Assembly: GCF_947501385.1 (NCBI RefSeq)
Contig: NZ_CANMVP010000001.1
Coordinates: forward strand, 248,001-312,000
Direction of reading: 5' to 3'
Origin: an uncultured Polaribacter sp.
Lineage (GTDB): Bacteria; Bacteroidota; Bacteroidia; Flavobacteriales; Flavobacteriaceae
DNA: 64,000 nucleotides
Shown here piece by piece: positions 56,845 to 64,000 of the stretch (position 1 is its first letter; every line of letters starts with the position of its first letter). The notes under the pieces were generated by a model. It saw only the letters and a program-made list of their open reading frames with translations. It did not search any database and was not told the DNA's origin. The translations under genes and the position numbers were made by a program.

Positions 56845-58497
56845 TTATAGTGAGACTCCTCTTTTCCAAGGAATAAAATCATTGTTCCCGTGTAGAACTG
56901 CTTTTGAAGGTGTTTCTCCACTTGCCACTCTGATAACATGATCCAATATTTTCTCTCCCATGGATTCAATAGAATCTTCGCCACTAATCACCGTTCCTGC
57001 ATTGATGTCTATAATATCGTTCATTCTTTCAAATAGATGTGTATTGCTGGACATTTTCAAAACTGGTGCCACCGGATTTCCCGTAGGGGTTCCCAAACCA
57101 GTTGTAAAAACCACCACATTACAACCAGAACCTACTAGACCTGTGGTAGATTCCACATCATTCCCCGGTGTGCATAATAGATTCAAACCCGGTTTTGTAA
57201 CCTGCTCGGTATAATCCAAAACTTCTACAACAGGAGAAGTGCCCCCTTTTTTTGCAGCTCCTGCAGATTTCATAGCATCGGTAATTAGACCGTCTTTGAT
57301 GTTTCCCGGTGATGGATTGTTCTCGAAGCCGGAACCTACTGCTACTGCGGATGCCGAATAGGCACGCATCAAATTGTAGAATTTTTTAGAATCTTTGTCG
57401 GTTTTACATCTATTGACAAGTTCTTGCTCGACACCGTTCAGTTCTGGAAATTCTGCTAAAACAGGGCTTCCACCCAAACCCACCAACAAATCGGATGCAT
57501 ACCCTAAAGCCGGGTTTGCAGAAATTCCTGAAAAACCATCCGACCCTCCACATTCTAGACCTAAGACCAATTTGCTCAAAGGCGCTGGTTTTCTGGTAAT
57601 TTTGTTCGCTTCTACTAATCCAATAAATGTATGTTTTACAGCTTCTTCTATTAAATGTCTTTCACTCGCACTTTTCTGTTGTTCCAGATAATGAACGGTT
57701 TTTGTGCAATCGGGGTCAATATCGTCGATGGCCTTTTGCAACATTCCAATTTGTGCATTCTGGCAACCTAAACTGAAAACAGTGGCTCCGGCAACATTGG
57801 GGTTGGTAATATAACCTGCCAACAACTTCACCAAGACTTCTGAATCTTGTCTGATTCCTCCACAACCGCCATCGTGTTTTAAAAATTTGATCCCGTCTAC
57901 ATTGGGGAACAATCTGTTTTTAGAGATTTCTTCTTTGGTAGTGATGATTGGTGTGTTCAAAATCTCCTCAGAAGTGGCTCCTGCCTTGTATTTTTTGATC
58001 AATGCATCAGTATCCACGGCAAAATCCTTTTTGGTCTCGTAGCCTAATTTCTCTGATAAAGCACCTTCCAAAACATCTAAATTCCTGTTTTCACAAAAAG
58101 TCAACGGAATGACCAACCAATGATTCGCAGTACCTACTTTACCGTCTTTTCTATGATATCCATTGAAAGTTCTTCCTTTGAAATTAGAGATGTCTGGAGC
58201 GGTCCATGTGAATTTCTCTTTGACATCATTGAATCCCGCAGAGGCGTGTTTTACATTGTCAGTTGTAATTGCACAACCAGATTCTATCGACTGTACGGCT
58301 TTGCCGATTAGAACGCCATACATAAAAAGCTCATCGCCAATGTCAAAATCGTACAGAGAGAATTTATGTTTTTGTTTGATGTTTTCTTTCAAGACAACTT
58401 CTTTGCCTGCAATCAACGTTTTTAATCCTTTTTCTAAAGGACTGATGGCAACTATAATATTGTCTTTCGGGTCTATTTGAACGTAATTTTCAGACAT
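56845..58497 (-). CDS. uxaA: Altronate dehydratase
   Basis: 550 residues: a small N-terminal SAF domain (about 5-100) and the galactarate/altronate dehydratase catalytic domain from about 110, with FNGYHRKDGKVGTANHW, LKHDGGCGGIRQDS and GLECGGSDGFSGI carrying conserved Cys and His for iron. It converts D-altronate to 2-keto-3-deoxy-D-gluconate. Related proteins have been linked to L-fuconate dehydration in Campylobacter-type fucose loci, so a fuconate role is the main alternative. 21 nt from the Zn-dehydrogenase. Confidence 0.9.
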   Translation of the reverse strand: MSENYVQIDPKDNIIVAISPLEKGLKTLIAGKEVVLKENIKQKHKFSLYDFDIGDELFMYGVLIGKAVQSIESGCAITTDNVKHASAGFNDVKEKFTWTAPDISNFKGRTFNGYHRKDGKVGTANHWLVIPLTFCENRNLDVLEGALSEKLGYETKKDFAVDTDALIKKYKAGATSEEILNTPIITTKEEISKNRLFPNVDGIKFLKHDGGCGGIRQDSEVLVKLLAGYITNPNVAGATVFSLGCQNAQIGMLQKAIDDIDPDCTKTVHYLEQQKSASERHLIEEAVKHTFIGLVEANKITRKPAPLSKLVLGLECGGSDGFSGISANPALGYASDLLVGLGGSPVLAEFPELNGVEQELVNRCKTDKDSKKFYNLMRAYSASAVAVGSGFENNPSPGNIKDGLITDAMKSAGAAKKGGTSPVVEVLDYTEQVTKPGLNLLCTPGNDVESTTGLVGSGCNVVVFTTGLGTPTGNPVAPVLKMSSNTHLFERMNDIIDINAGTVISGEDSIESMGEKILDHVIRVASGETPSKAVLHGNNDFIPWKRGVSL

Positions 58498-58518
58498 TCT
58501 TATCTTCGGGTTTTTCTT

Positions 58519-59529
58519 CTAGTTAAATTTTACAGTTGCTTTGATAACACCCGTTTTTGGATTCAACCAACTATCGAAATTTGAAATCATTTCTGTATAA
58601 TCCACAGAATGTGTAATAAAAGAATCCGTTGGGAACTGGTCCAATACACTGATAACGTGTTTGAAATCTTCTGTTGTCGCGTTTCTACTGCACATCAGCG
58701 TCATTTCCTTTGCATGAATTCTCGGGTGTGTATACGTCAGTTCTCCTTTGGATAAGCCTACCATTACAAAACGACCACCGTGAGACATATAGTCTGGGCA
58801 AGCTTCTAACGCATATTTGTTTCCTGAGGCATCAAAAACAGCAGTACACAAATCACCATTAGTAATTTCGGAGATTTCTCTTATAGCATCTTTTCCTGCT
58901 TTAACAATGTAATCTACGTCTATTTTTTCTTTGGCATAGTGTAAACGTTCTTCATTCATATCAATTGCAATTACTTTTGCACCAGCAATTTGAGCCAGTT
59001 TCATAATTCCAATTCCTATGGGCCCAGCGCCAACAACTGCCACAGTTTCCCCTTTTTTTATATTTACTCTTCTTATGGCATGCGCTCCGATTGCCAAGGG
59101 TTCTACAACGGCCATTTCATTATCAGAAAGATGATTTGCAGGTAACAGGATATTTGTAGGAACCGTGATTTGTTCTTGCATTCCTCCATCTCCATGGACT
59201 CCTAAAACGGAGATATTCGTACAACAATTTGTTTTGCCGTTTCTACAGGCTACACATTTTCCACAGCTTATGTAAGGCATCACAACCACTTTGTCTCCGG
59301 CTCTGATTCCTTGTTCGTTTTCATCGATTTCCAAAACTTCGGATGCAAGTTCGTGTCCTAGAATCCTTGGATAGGTAAAAAATGCTTGATGACCAGAATA
59401 TGCGTGCAAATCCGTACCACAAATGCCTACTTTGTTTATCTGCAATAAGGCTTCTCCTTCTTTTCTTTTGGGAGCTTCTTTTTCTTTTAGCAGAAATTCT
59501 CCCGGTTTTTCACAAACAATGTATTTCAT
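58519..59529 (-). CDS. Zn-dependent alcohol dehydrogenase, probable L-galactonate 5-dehydrogenase
   Basis: 336 residues, medium-chain dehydrogenase. Catalytic zinc region Cys37 (GICGTDLH) and His59-Glu60 (ILGHEL), structural zinc cysteines in CGKCVACRNGKTNCC, and NAD-binding VAVVGAGPIGIGIMKLA. The pattern matches the LgoD (YjjN)-type enzyme that oxidises L-galactonate to D-tagaturonate. With uxaB and uxaA directly below, this is the missing link between lactonase and tagaturonate reductase. First gene of the compact operon, with a hairpin in front. Confidence 0.85.
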   Translation of the reverse strand: MKYIVCEKPGEFLLKEKEAPKRKEGEALLQINKVGICGTDLHAYSGHQAFFTYPRILGHELASEVLEIDENEQGIRAGDKVVVMPYISCGKCVACRNGKTNCCTNISVLGVHGDGGMQEQITVPTNILLPANHLSDNEMAVVEPLAIGAHAIRRVNIKKGETVAVVGAGPIGIGIMKLAQIAGAKVIAIDMNEERLHYAKEKIDVDYIVKAGKDAIREISEITNGDLCTAVFDASGNKYALEACPDYMSHGGRFVMVGLSKGELTYTHPRIHAKEMTLMCSRNATTEDFKHVISVLDQFPTDSFITHSVDYTEMISNFDSWLNPKTGVIKATVKFN

Positions 59530-59570
59530 TCTACGTTGATTTTTTTTGAATAAAAAGTTTCGTGTTAGTC

Positions 59571-59607
59571 AAAAAGAGCATATCATTTTATGAGAGATAC
59601 TCTTTTT
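59571..59607 (-). terminator. Hairpin between GH29 and the L-galactose operon
   Basis: AAAAAGAG and CTCTTTTT form an 8-bp perfect stem, extended by TATC/GATA. On the minus strand it ends in a T-run, as expected for a terminator of the GH29 gene. A TATGTTTG (59613-59620), matching TAnnTTTG, lies immediately upstream, so the hairpin could instead be at the 5' end of the dehydrogenase transcript. Confidence 0.45.
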
Positions 59608-59630
59608 CGTCTCAAACATATTCGATATCC

Positions 59631-61145
59631 TTACAAGGTTAATTCCAGTACGAACGCATACTTGCCTGGTTTTTCTTTTGGCATTTCTACCTTTAAACCA
59701 TTTTCGTTTTGCGACCACTTTAAGTTTGCATCACTCCCTAACATTTTCACCTTTGATATTTTATCTTCTAAAGATATCGATTTTATCAGTACACTTCCAT
59801 TTTCCGGCCATTCCATCATAATTGCAAACACTTTTCCTTCTTTCTGCGTAAAACGAATGTCTTGACCCGTAAACTCTTTATTTCCTCCTTCCGAATGATG
59901 GCCTGTTCCCACTTCTGTGGGGCCTTCACCAAAGGTTCTCCAGTATTTTGTATCATAGATTGCCTCACCATTCATCTCTAACCATTGGCCCATTTCTAAT
60001 AGAATTTTCTTTTGGTCTTCAGGAATTGTTCCATCTGCCTTTGGACCGACATTCAATAATAGGTTTCCATTTTTTGAAACAATATCAATTAGATCATCAA
60101 TCAAAGAATTCGTCGTTCTCGATTTCCAATTACTTACGTGAGACCAAGAATTTTTTCCAATAGAGGTGTCTGTCTGCCAAGGTAATTTTCTAATTCCAGG
60201 TAATTTACCCCGTTCCAAATCGTAAATGACAGTTCCTTCTGGAAAAGCTTGTTCGTAGAAATTCTTGTCTTGTAGAACGACTTCCTTTCCCCATTGAATT
60301 CCTTTGTTATAATAATAAGCGGCCAATTTGGGGCGGTATTCCCTCCACTCTGGAGTATCCAACATAAAATCGAACCACAGGATATCCGGCTGGTAATTGT
60401 CGATTAAATCTTTTGTTCTTGCCCACCATAGTTCTTTGAACTCTTCAGAAACCGGCTCGTTTAAGTTTTTTCCTTTTTTAGAATACAAATCTGCATATGC
60501 AGGGTCTGTGGTATCAAAGTGATCTTTCTTATTGTAAAAAGACCAATTGAAAGCGTAATGGGAAGAGGCGCCCATAACCAGTCCCCTTTTACGACCTTCT
60601 TTTAGTAGCTCTCCTAAAACATCTCTCTTGGGACCCATTCTCACAGCATTCCAACGCGTTGTATTTGAATTATACATTGCAAAACCATCATGATGGTCTG
60701 CTACCGGGACTACATATTTTGCACCTGCTCTTTGAAACAGCTCCATCCATTCTGAAGCATCGAATTTTTCTCCTTTAAACATCGGAATAAAATCCTTATA
60801 GCCAAACTCTTTAGGATTTCCCCATTTTTTATTATGATGGATATTGACACTCGACGGCCCGATACTCTGGTGTTTTAATTCTGCCGTAAATTGCGCGGTA
60901 TCCATATACATGTTCCTTGGATACCATTCAGAGCCATAAGCTGGTACTGAATATGCGCCCCAATGGATAAAAATTCCAAATTTCTTTTGATTGAACCATT
61001 CTGGATCTTTATAATGCTTCTTTATAGATTCCCAATTTGGCTTAAAAATTTCTTGTTTTTTAGAGATAACTTCTTGTTTTTTTCCGAAGCAACCATAACC
61101 AATCAATAGAATGATTATTACAAACAGATAGTTTTCACGATTCAT
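59631..61145 (-). CDS. GH29 alpha-L-fucosidase / alpha-L-galactosidase lipoprotein
   Basis: 504 residues. Lipobox GYGC (Cys19). GH29 barrel with FGIFIHWGAYSVPAYGSEWYPRNMY, VADHHDGFAMYNS and nucleophile Asp259 in ILWFDFM, then LLLNVGPKADGTIPE. A small C-terminal beta-sandwich follows. GH29 enzymes release alpha-L-fucose; some members accept alpha-L-galactosides, which differ only by a C6 hydroxyl. With GH86 upstream and the L-galactose pathway downstream, L-galactose is at least as likely a product as L-fucose. Confidence 0.9.
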   Translation of the reverse strand: MNRENYLFVIIILLIGYGCFGKKQEVISKKQEIFKPNWESIKKHYKDPEWFNQKKFGIFIHWGAYSVPAYGSEWYPRNMYMDTAQFTAELKHQSIGPSSVNIHHNKKWGNPKEFGYKDFIPMFKGEKFDASEWMELFQRAGAKYVVPVADHHDGFAMYNSNTTRWNAVRMGPKRDVLGELLKEGRKRGLVMGASSHYAFNWSFYNKKDHFDTTDPAYADLYSKKGKNLNEPVSEEFKELWWARTKDLIDNYQPDILWFDFMLDTPEWREYRPKLAAYYYNKGIQWGKEVVLQDKNFYEQAFPEGTVIYDLERGKLPGIRKLPWQTDTSIGKNSWSHVSNWKSRTTNSLIDDLIDIVSKNGNLLLNVGPKADGTIPEDQKKILLEMGQWLEMNGEAIYDTKYWRTFGEGPTEVGTGHHSEGGNKEFTGQDIRFTQKEGKVFAIMMEWPENGSVLIKSISLEDKISKVKMLGSDANLKWSQNENGLKVEMPKEKPGKYAFVLELTL

Positions 61146-61458
61146 GTAAATAGAATTTTAGTACATACAAATTAGCGGTTTTTAACTTTTCTATGTAACC
61201 TCAATCGTCCAAAATAGAATAGCAAATGGTTAATTTCTCAATAAAATCAACTTATTTTACATGTAGTTGTCACATGAGAATCAGAATATAAAAGAATTTC
61301 TTGAAACCAACTGCCCTTGAGGCAGCACTATATAGATATTGCCATCCGATGAACTGTTTTGTGAGTTTTAAAACAACGGAAACCACAAGATTAACGTCTC
61401 TAGGAATGCTTCTCTATTTAATGCTTGAGTAAGTGATAGATTGAATAGTTATAATCGG
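61146..61458. other. 313-nt gene-free gap between GH29 and GH86
   Basis: No credible ORF and no TAnnTTTG or TAnnTTTA box were recognised in the gene direction. A short inverted repeat CTGCC/GGCAG (61311-61325) without T-tract is present. The gap probably holds the GH29 promoter, but the shared xylan module is absent here. Confidence 0.5.
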
Positions 61459-63285
61459 TTACTTGTAAATTTCTTGATTTAAAATTACAGAACTGACTTG
61501 CCCTCCGTTTTCTTGGAAAGTAATCTTAACTTCATTATTGCCGGCTTTTACGAATTTCACATCCACAGGAATATAAATAACTCCGAAAAACTGATCTCTT
61601 GGTTTTTGATCATAACCAGCCCAATTAGAAGGAACTTCTACAGGGTTCCCATTCACGGTCACTTCTGGTTCTTTACTCAAATGATGTTTCCTGGACAAGC
61701 CCATCCTTATAAATGCCCGTCCCTCTGTGTTTTCATCTACATCCGAAAAATTAAAGACAAGTTCTTTGTCTGCTTCTATTCGTTGTAAGTACGTGTTTGA
61801 ATAAAAGTTCTTTTCTACAATCGTGTTTTCTATTTTCACACCTTCAACATCACATTCTAGAATTACAGTCTCTCCCGCTTTCAACACTAGATCATCGACC
61901 GTTTTCAAATCTGTAAAATAGACCAGTTTTGGCACTTTGGAAGCTGAATTGTACAATCTCCTCAACGTAGTATTTTTAATAAATTGATCGCTGTTATTCA
62001 AAAACCTCAAATTCACCGGTTGAGCTTCTTCTGTCAGATTATTGATCGCTATAAAAGTTTTTGTCTCATTTTGAAAGGCGTGCACTTGAATATCTGGATT
62101 ATTGCTGGTAATATCTATTCTGTTTCCATTTACATCTTTCCATAATTCATAGAACTTTTTCAAATGGGTAAATGTATAACTACCATCCGCATCTCTTTTT
62201 TTAATGACCCAAGGGTATGGGTATTTATTAGGATTATTCTTTGAGTTATAGAACCAGCTTGCTTTAGCAGTAATAAACGGTACTGCTTTTAACATTCTGT
62301 CTGGCTTGTCTAACAAACTCATCAGAATTCTATTGTAAGCTACTAAACAAATCCCGTTCAATTCTTCTGAATATGGTTTATTATCAGTCAAACCTTGTGC
62401 TGTAAAACCATATTCTGATATTAAATGTGGCTTTATTTTTTTCCATTTTACGTAACTGTATGCTTCTATGATATCTAAAATTGCCTCAGAATTACTTCCG
62501 GACCTTTTTGTGTAGCCACCAGTCACATTTCGCCCATCGTAAATATGCGTTGCGAAAAACTGCATACTTTCTCCTGCGATATCCATAAATGGTTTCATTC
62601 TCGTGTTCCAATGTGTAAAATCCAAACGCTCTACTTCTGGGTAGGCGGAAGCATAACCACCAACCATTATCTCAGGGATCTCTGCGTGCACTTTATCTGC
62701 AACCGCTTTGTGTAAATAACACATATCCTCTACAACAGGTTGTGTTTCATCCCAAGAGCCGACATAATCTATGGAATGAACAAAAGGTTCGTTGATCACC
62801 TCATAATATTTCGGCATCACAGGATATGCCTTTTTTAGATAGGCCACATTGTATTTGGCCACATCTTCGTGATTTTGATTCAACTGATATGCATCTCTGG
62901 GATGGTCTGTAATTACAATATCTTTAGTAACAAATTTCTCATACATCGGTGCATTTTCTATGTTCTTATAGTTTTTTGCCGCCAATTCCTCAGCTCTGTG
63001 TGTAGATGGCAACGTATTGTCTTTAGTATTTCTGAAAGGTCCCGGGCCACTAAAAGCCCTCCCAAATTCAATGCCCAGTGTTTCGAATAGATAATCAGCG
63101 TCTGACGCTAAATCCCAATTTTGATAAGAATCGTGCATAGAAAAGTATTTTTTTCTATCCAGTTTGCTTTCTTTGCCAATGAATTTTTGGGTGGTAAGAT
63201 TTACTTCCACGATGTTTTCTTGTGAAAAAAAGGGACAAATCACAGTAGAGGCGAGTACTATCACGAGTGTTCTTCCAAATCTCAT
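61459..63285 (-). CDS. GH86 beta-agarase/beta-porphyranase-like enzyme
   Basis: 608 residues: signal peptide (ending VICPFFSQ), then a TIM barrel with Glu166 in YEVINEPF (acid/base) and Glu291 in HLISEYGF (nucleophile), and C-terminal beta-sandwich domains from about 430. YFSMHDSYQNWDLA and FGRAFSGPGPF fit the GH86 N-terminal pattern. GH86 enzymes cut beta-1,4 linkages in agarose or porphyran. There is no T9SS tail or lipobox, so it is secreted by Sec to the periplasm or moved out by another route. Four nt follow the upstream T9SS-tailed gene. Confidence 0.82.
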   Translation of the reverse strand: MRFGRTLVIVLASTVICPFFSQENIVEVNLTTQKFIGKESKLDRKKYFSMHDSYQNWDLASDADYLFETLGIEFGRAFSGPGPFRNTKDNTLPSTHRAEELAAKNYKNIENAPMYEKFVTKDIVITDHPRDAYQLNQNHEDVAKYNVAYLKKAYPVMPKYYEVINEPFVHSIDYVGSWDETQPVVEDMCYLHKAVADKVHAEIPEIMVGGYASAYPEVERLDFTHWNTRMKPFMDIAGESMQFFATHIYDGRNVTGGYTKRSGSNSEAILDIIEAYSYVKWKKIKPHLISEYGFTAQGLTDNKPYSEELNGICLVAYNRILMSLLDKPDRMLKAVPFITAKASWFYNSKNNPNKYPYPWVIKKRDADGSYTFTHLKKFYELWKDVNGNRIDITSNNPDIQVHAFQNETKTFIAINNLTEEAQPVNLRFLNNSDQFIKNTTLRRLYNSASKVPKLVYFTDLKTVDDLVLKAGETVILECDVEGVKIENTIVEKNFYSNTYLQRIEADKELVFNFSDVDENTEGRAFIRMGLSRKHHLSKEPEVTVNGNPVEVPSNWAGYDQKPRDQFFGVIYIPVDVKFVKAGNNEVKITFQENGGQVSSVILNQEIYK

Positions 63286-63289
63286 TTTA

Positions 63290-64000
63290 TTAAAATTTTA
63301 CAAATTTGTAGTATTCTTCTTTACTTGTTGCTATGTAATAGGGACCTTGGGGAAGACCTGAAAGGTTGATGAGCCTTGTGCTTTTTTCTTCCTTGACAAT
63401 TTCCCCTTTCAAATTGATTATTTTAATCAATTCGTATTCAATGGAGCCAGGTAAAGTCAATATAGGAGATTGCCTATTTACGGCAAGTGCTATTGCTTTT
63501 TCTTTCAACTCGTCCATAGTAAGGATTTTTACATATTCTGTAATTTCTACCCCTGCAATTTCTTTACTTGTCAAATTCTTATCTGGAAACCCTTCTCCGT
63601 TTCCATAATACAATACGAATCTATAATCGCTACCAACTTTTGGTATCGGTGTGTTTACTTTGATTTCTTTGGTGCCTTCTCCAGGTTGAACTTTTTCCGC
63701 AGGACTTGCGCCTAACCATTTTTTTCCTTTCCAGATAGATACGGAGATTAATTGCTCTCGGCTTGCTTTGTAGTTGATTTTGAAATCGAACGATTCTCTT
63801 GCAGCAAGTGACGTAGGTGTCAACAAATCAAAATTCGCATCATCGGTAACAACCTCTTCTTCTTTAGTGAATGTTACATTGTTAATGACTGTGGATGCTA
63901 CCGTTGTTGTCCAATCGCCTCCTTTTTCTCTCAATGAGGCCAAAATTCTATAGTCAGCTCCTAGTGTCGGCTTGTCATCCGACTGTAGTTTTACTCGTAA
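63290..64000 (-). CDS. C-terminal part of a large secreted protein with T9SS-like tail (5' end outside window)
   Basis: The frame stays open to the right edge; the apparent start at 63943 is an internal TTG. At least one Ig-like repeat is seen (about residues SFDFKINYKASREQLISVSIWKG ... VGSDYRFVLYYGNG), preceded by the end of another (ADYRILASLREKGGDW). It ends in a T9SS-type sorting domain (IEYELIKIINLKGEIV ... LPQGPYYIATSKEEYYKFVKF). The same layout closes multi-domain agarases, and it precedes GH86 by 4 nt, so it may be a second agar-active enzyme; the catalytic part is not in view. Confidence 0.65.
   Translation of the reverse strand, partial: LRVKLQSDDKPTLGADYRILASLREKGGDWTTTVASTVINNVTFTKEEEVVTDDANFDLLTPTSLAARESFDFKINYKASREQLISVSIWKGKKWLGASPAEKVQPGEGTKEIKVNTPIPKVGSDYRFVLYYGNGEGFPDKNLTSKEIAGVEITEYVKILTMDELKEKAIALAVNRQSPILTLPGSIEYELIKIINLKGEIVKEEKSTRLINLSGLPQGPYYIATSKEEYYKFVKF

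Noticed and set aside
55002..58480. Several plus-strand ORFs of 60-127 codons opposite the L-galactose genes
   Set aside because: They are antisense to genes with clear family motifs and show no protein-like features of their own.
63290..63943. Treating the right-edge ORF as a complete 217-residue protein
   Set aside because: The apparent start is a TTG inside an Ig-like repeat and the frame is open to 64000, so it is a fragment of a longer gene.
1..64000. Integrase, transposase, tRNA or direct repeat marking the edges of the low-GC block
   Set aside because: Looked for near 760-812 and around 49,370 and in all gaps; none recognised.

Overview
The window comes from a marine member of the Bacteroidota, most likely a flavobacterium. 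It has SusC/SusD pairs, hybrid two-component regulators, type IX secretion (T9SS) tails, many lipoproteins, and a promoter element close to the Bacteroidota consensus TAnnTTTG. It is dominated by polysaccharide utilisation genes. No rRNA, tRNA, CRISPR array or transposase was seen.

Layout. (1) 1-760: 3' part of a sialidase-like gene in DNA of about 42% GC (hand counts on sample lines). (2) About 770-49,370: a block of about 30% GC carrying a complete xylan locus. It holds three GH10 xylanases with different anchoring, two GH43, one GH3, one GH16, CBM lipoproteins, SusC/SusD, two giant FG-GAP/UnbV lipoproteins, oligosaccharide and monosaccharide transporters, galM, and a xylose catabolic operon (xylB, xylA, SSS symporter, transaldolase, split transketolase) that ends in a DUF5060 protein and a hybrid regulator. 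A DUF255 thioredoxin-like lipoprotein and the 5' half of a second hybrid regulator close the block. (3) About 49,370-64,000: DNA near 42% GC again. It carries the 3' half of that second regulator, then an operon that reads as an L-galactose pathway: mutarotase, FucP, aldo/keto reductase, lactonase, UxaB, UxaA and a Zn-dehydrogenase. Beyond it lie a GH29, a GH86 agarase/porphyranase and the tail of a T9SS protein.

How it works together. Secreted and surface xylanases cut xylan, SusC/D import oligomers, GH3 and GH43 release xylose, and XylA/XylB plus transketolase and transaldolase feed the pentose phosphate pathway. In the right-hand part GH86 and GH29 would release L-galactose from agar or porphyran, which is oxidised to D-tagaturonate and then converted to 2-keto-3-deoxygluconate. 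Red algae contain both xylan and L-galactose polymers, so the window suggests a red-alga degrader.

The two most notable observations are these. First, an identical 65-nt regulatory module (a 23-nt motif, a 34-nt spacer and a TAnnTTTR box) lies in front of six transcription units of the xylan block. Second, the low-GC block appears to end inside the second hybrid regulator gene, making that regulator look like an in-frame chimera.
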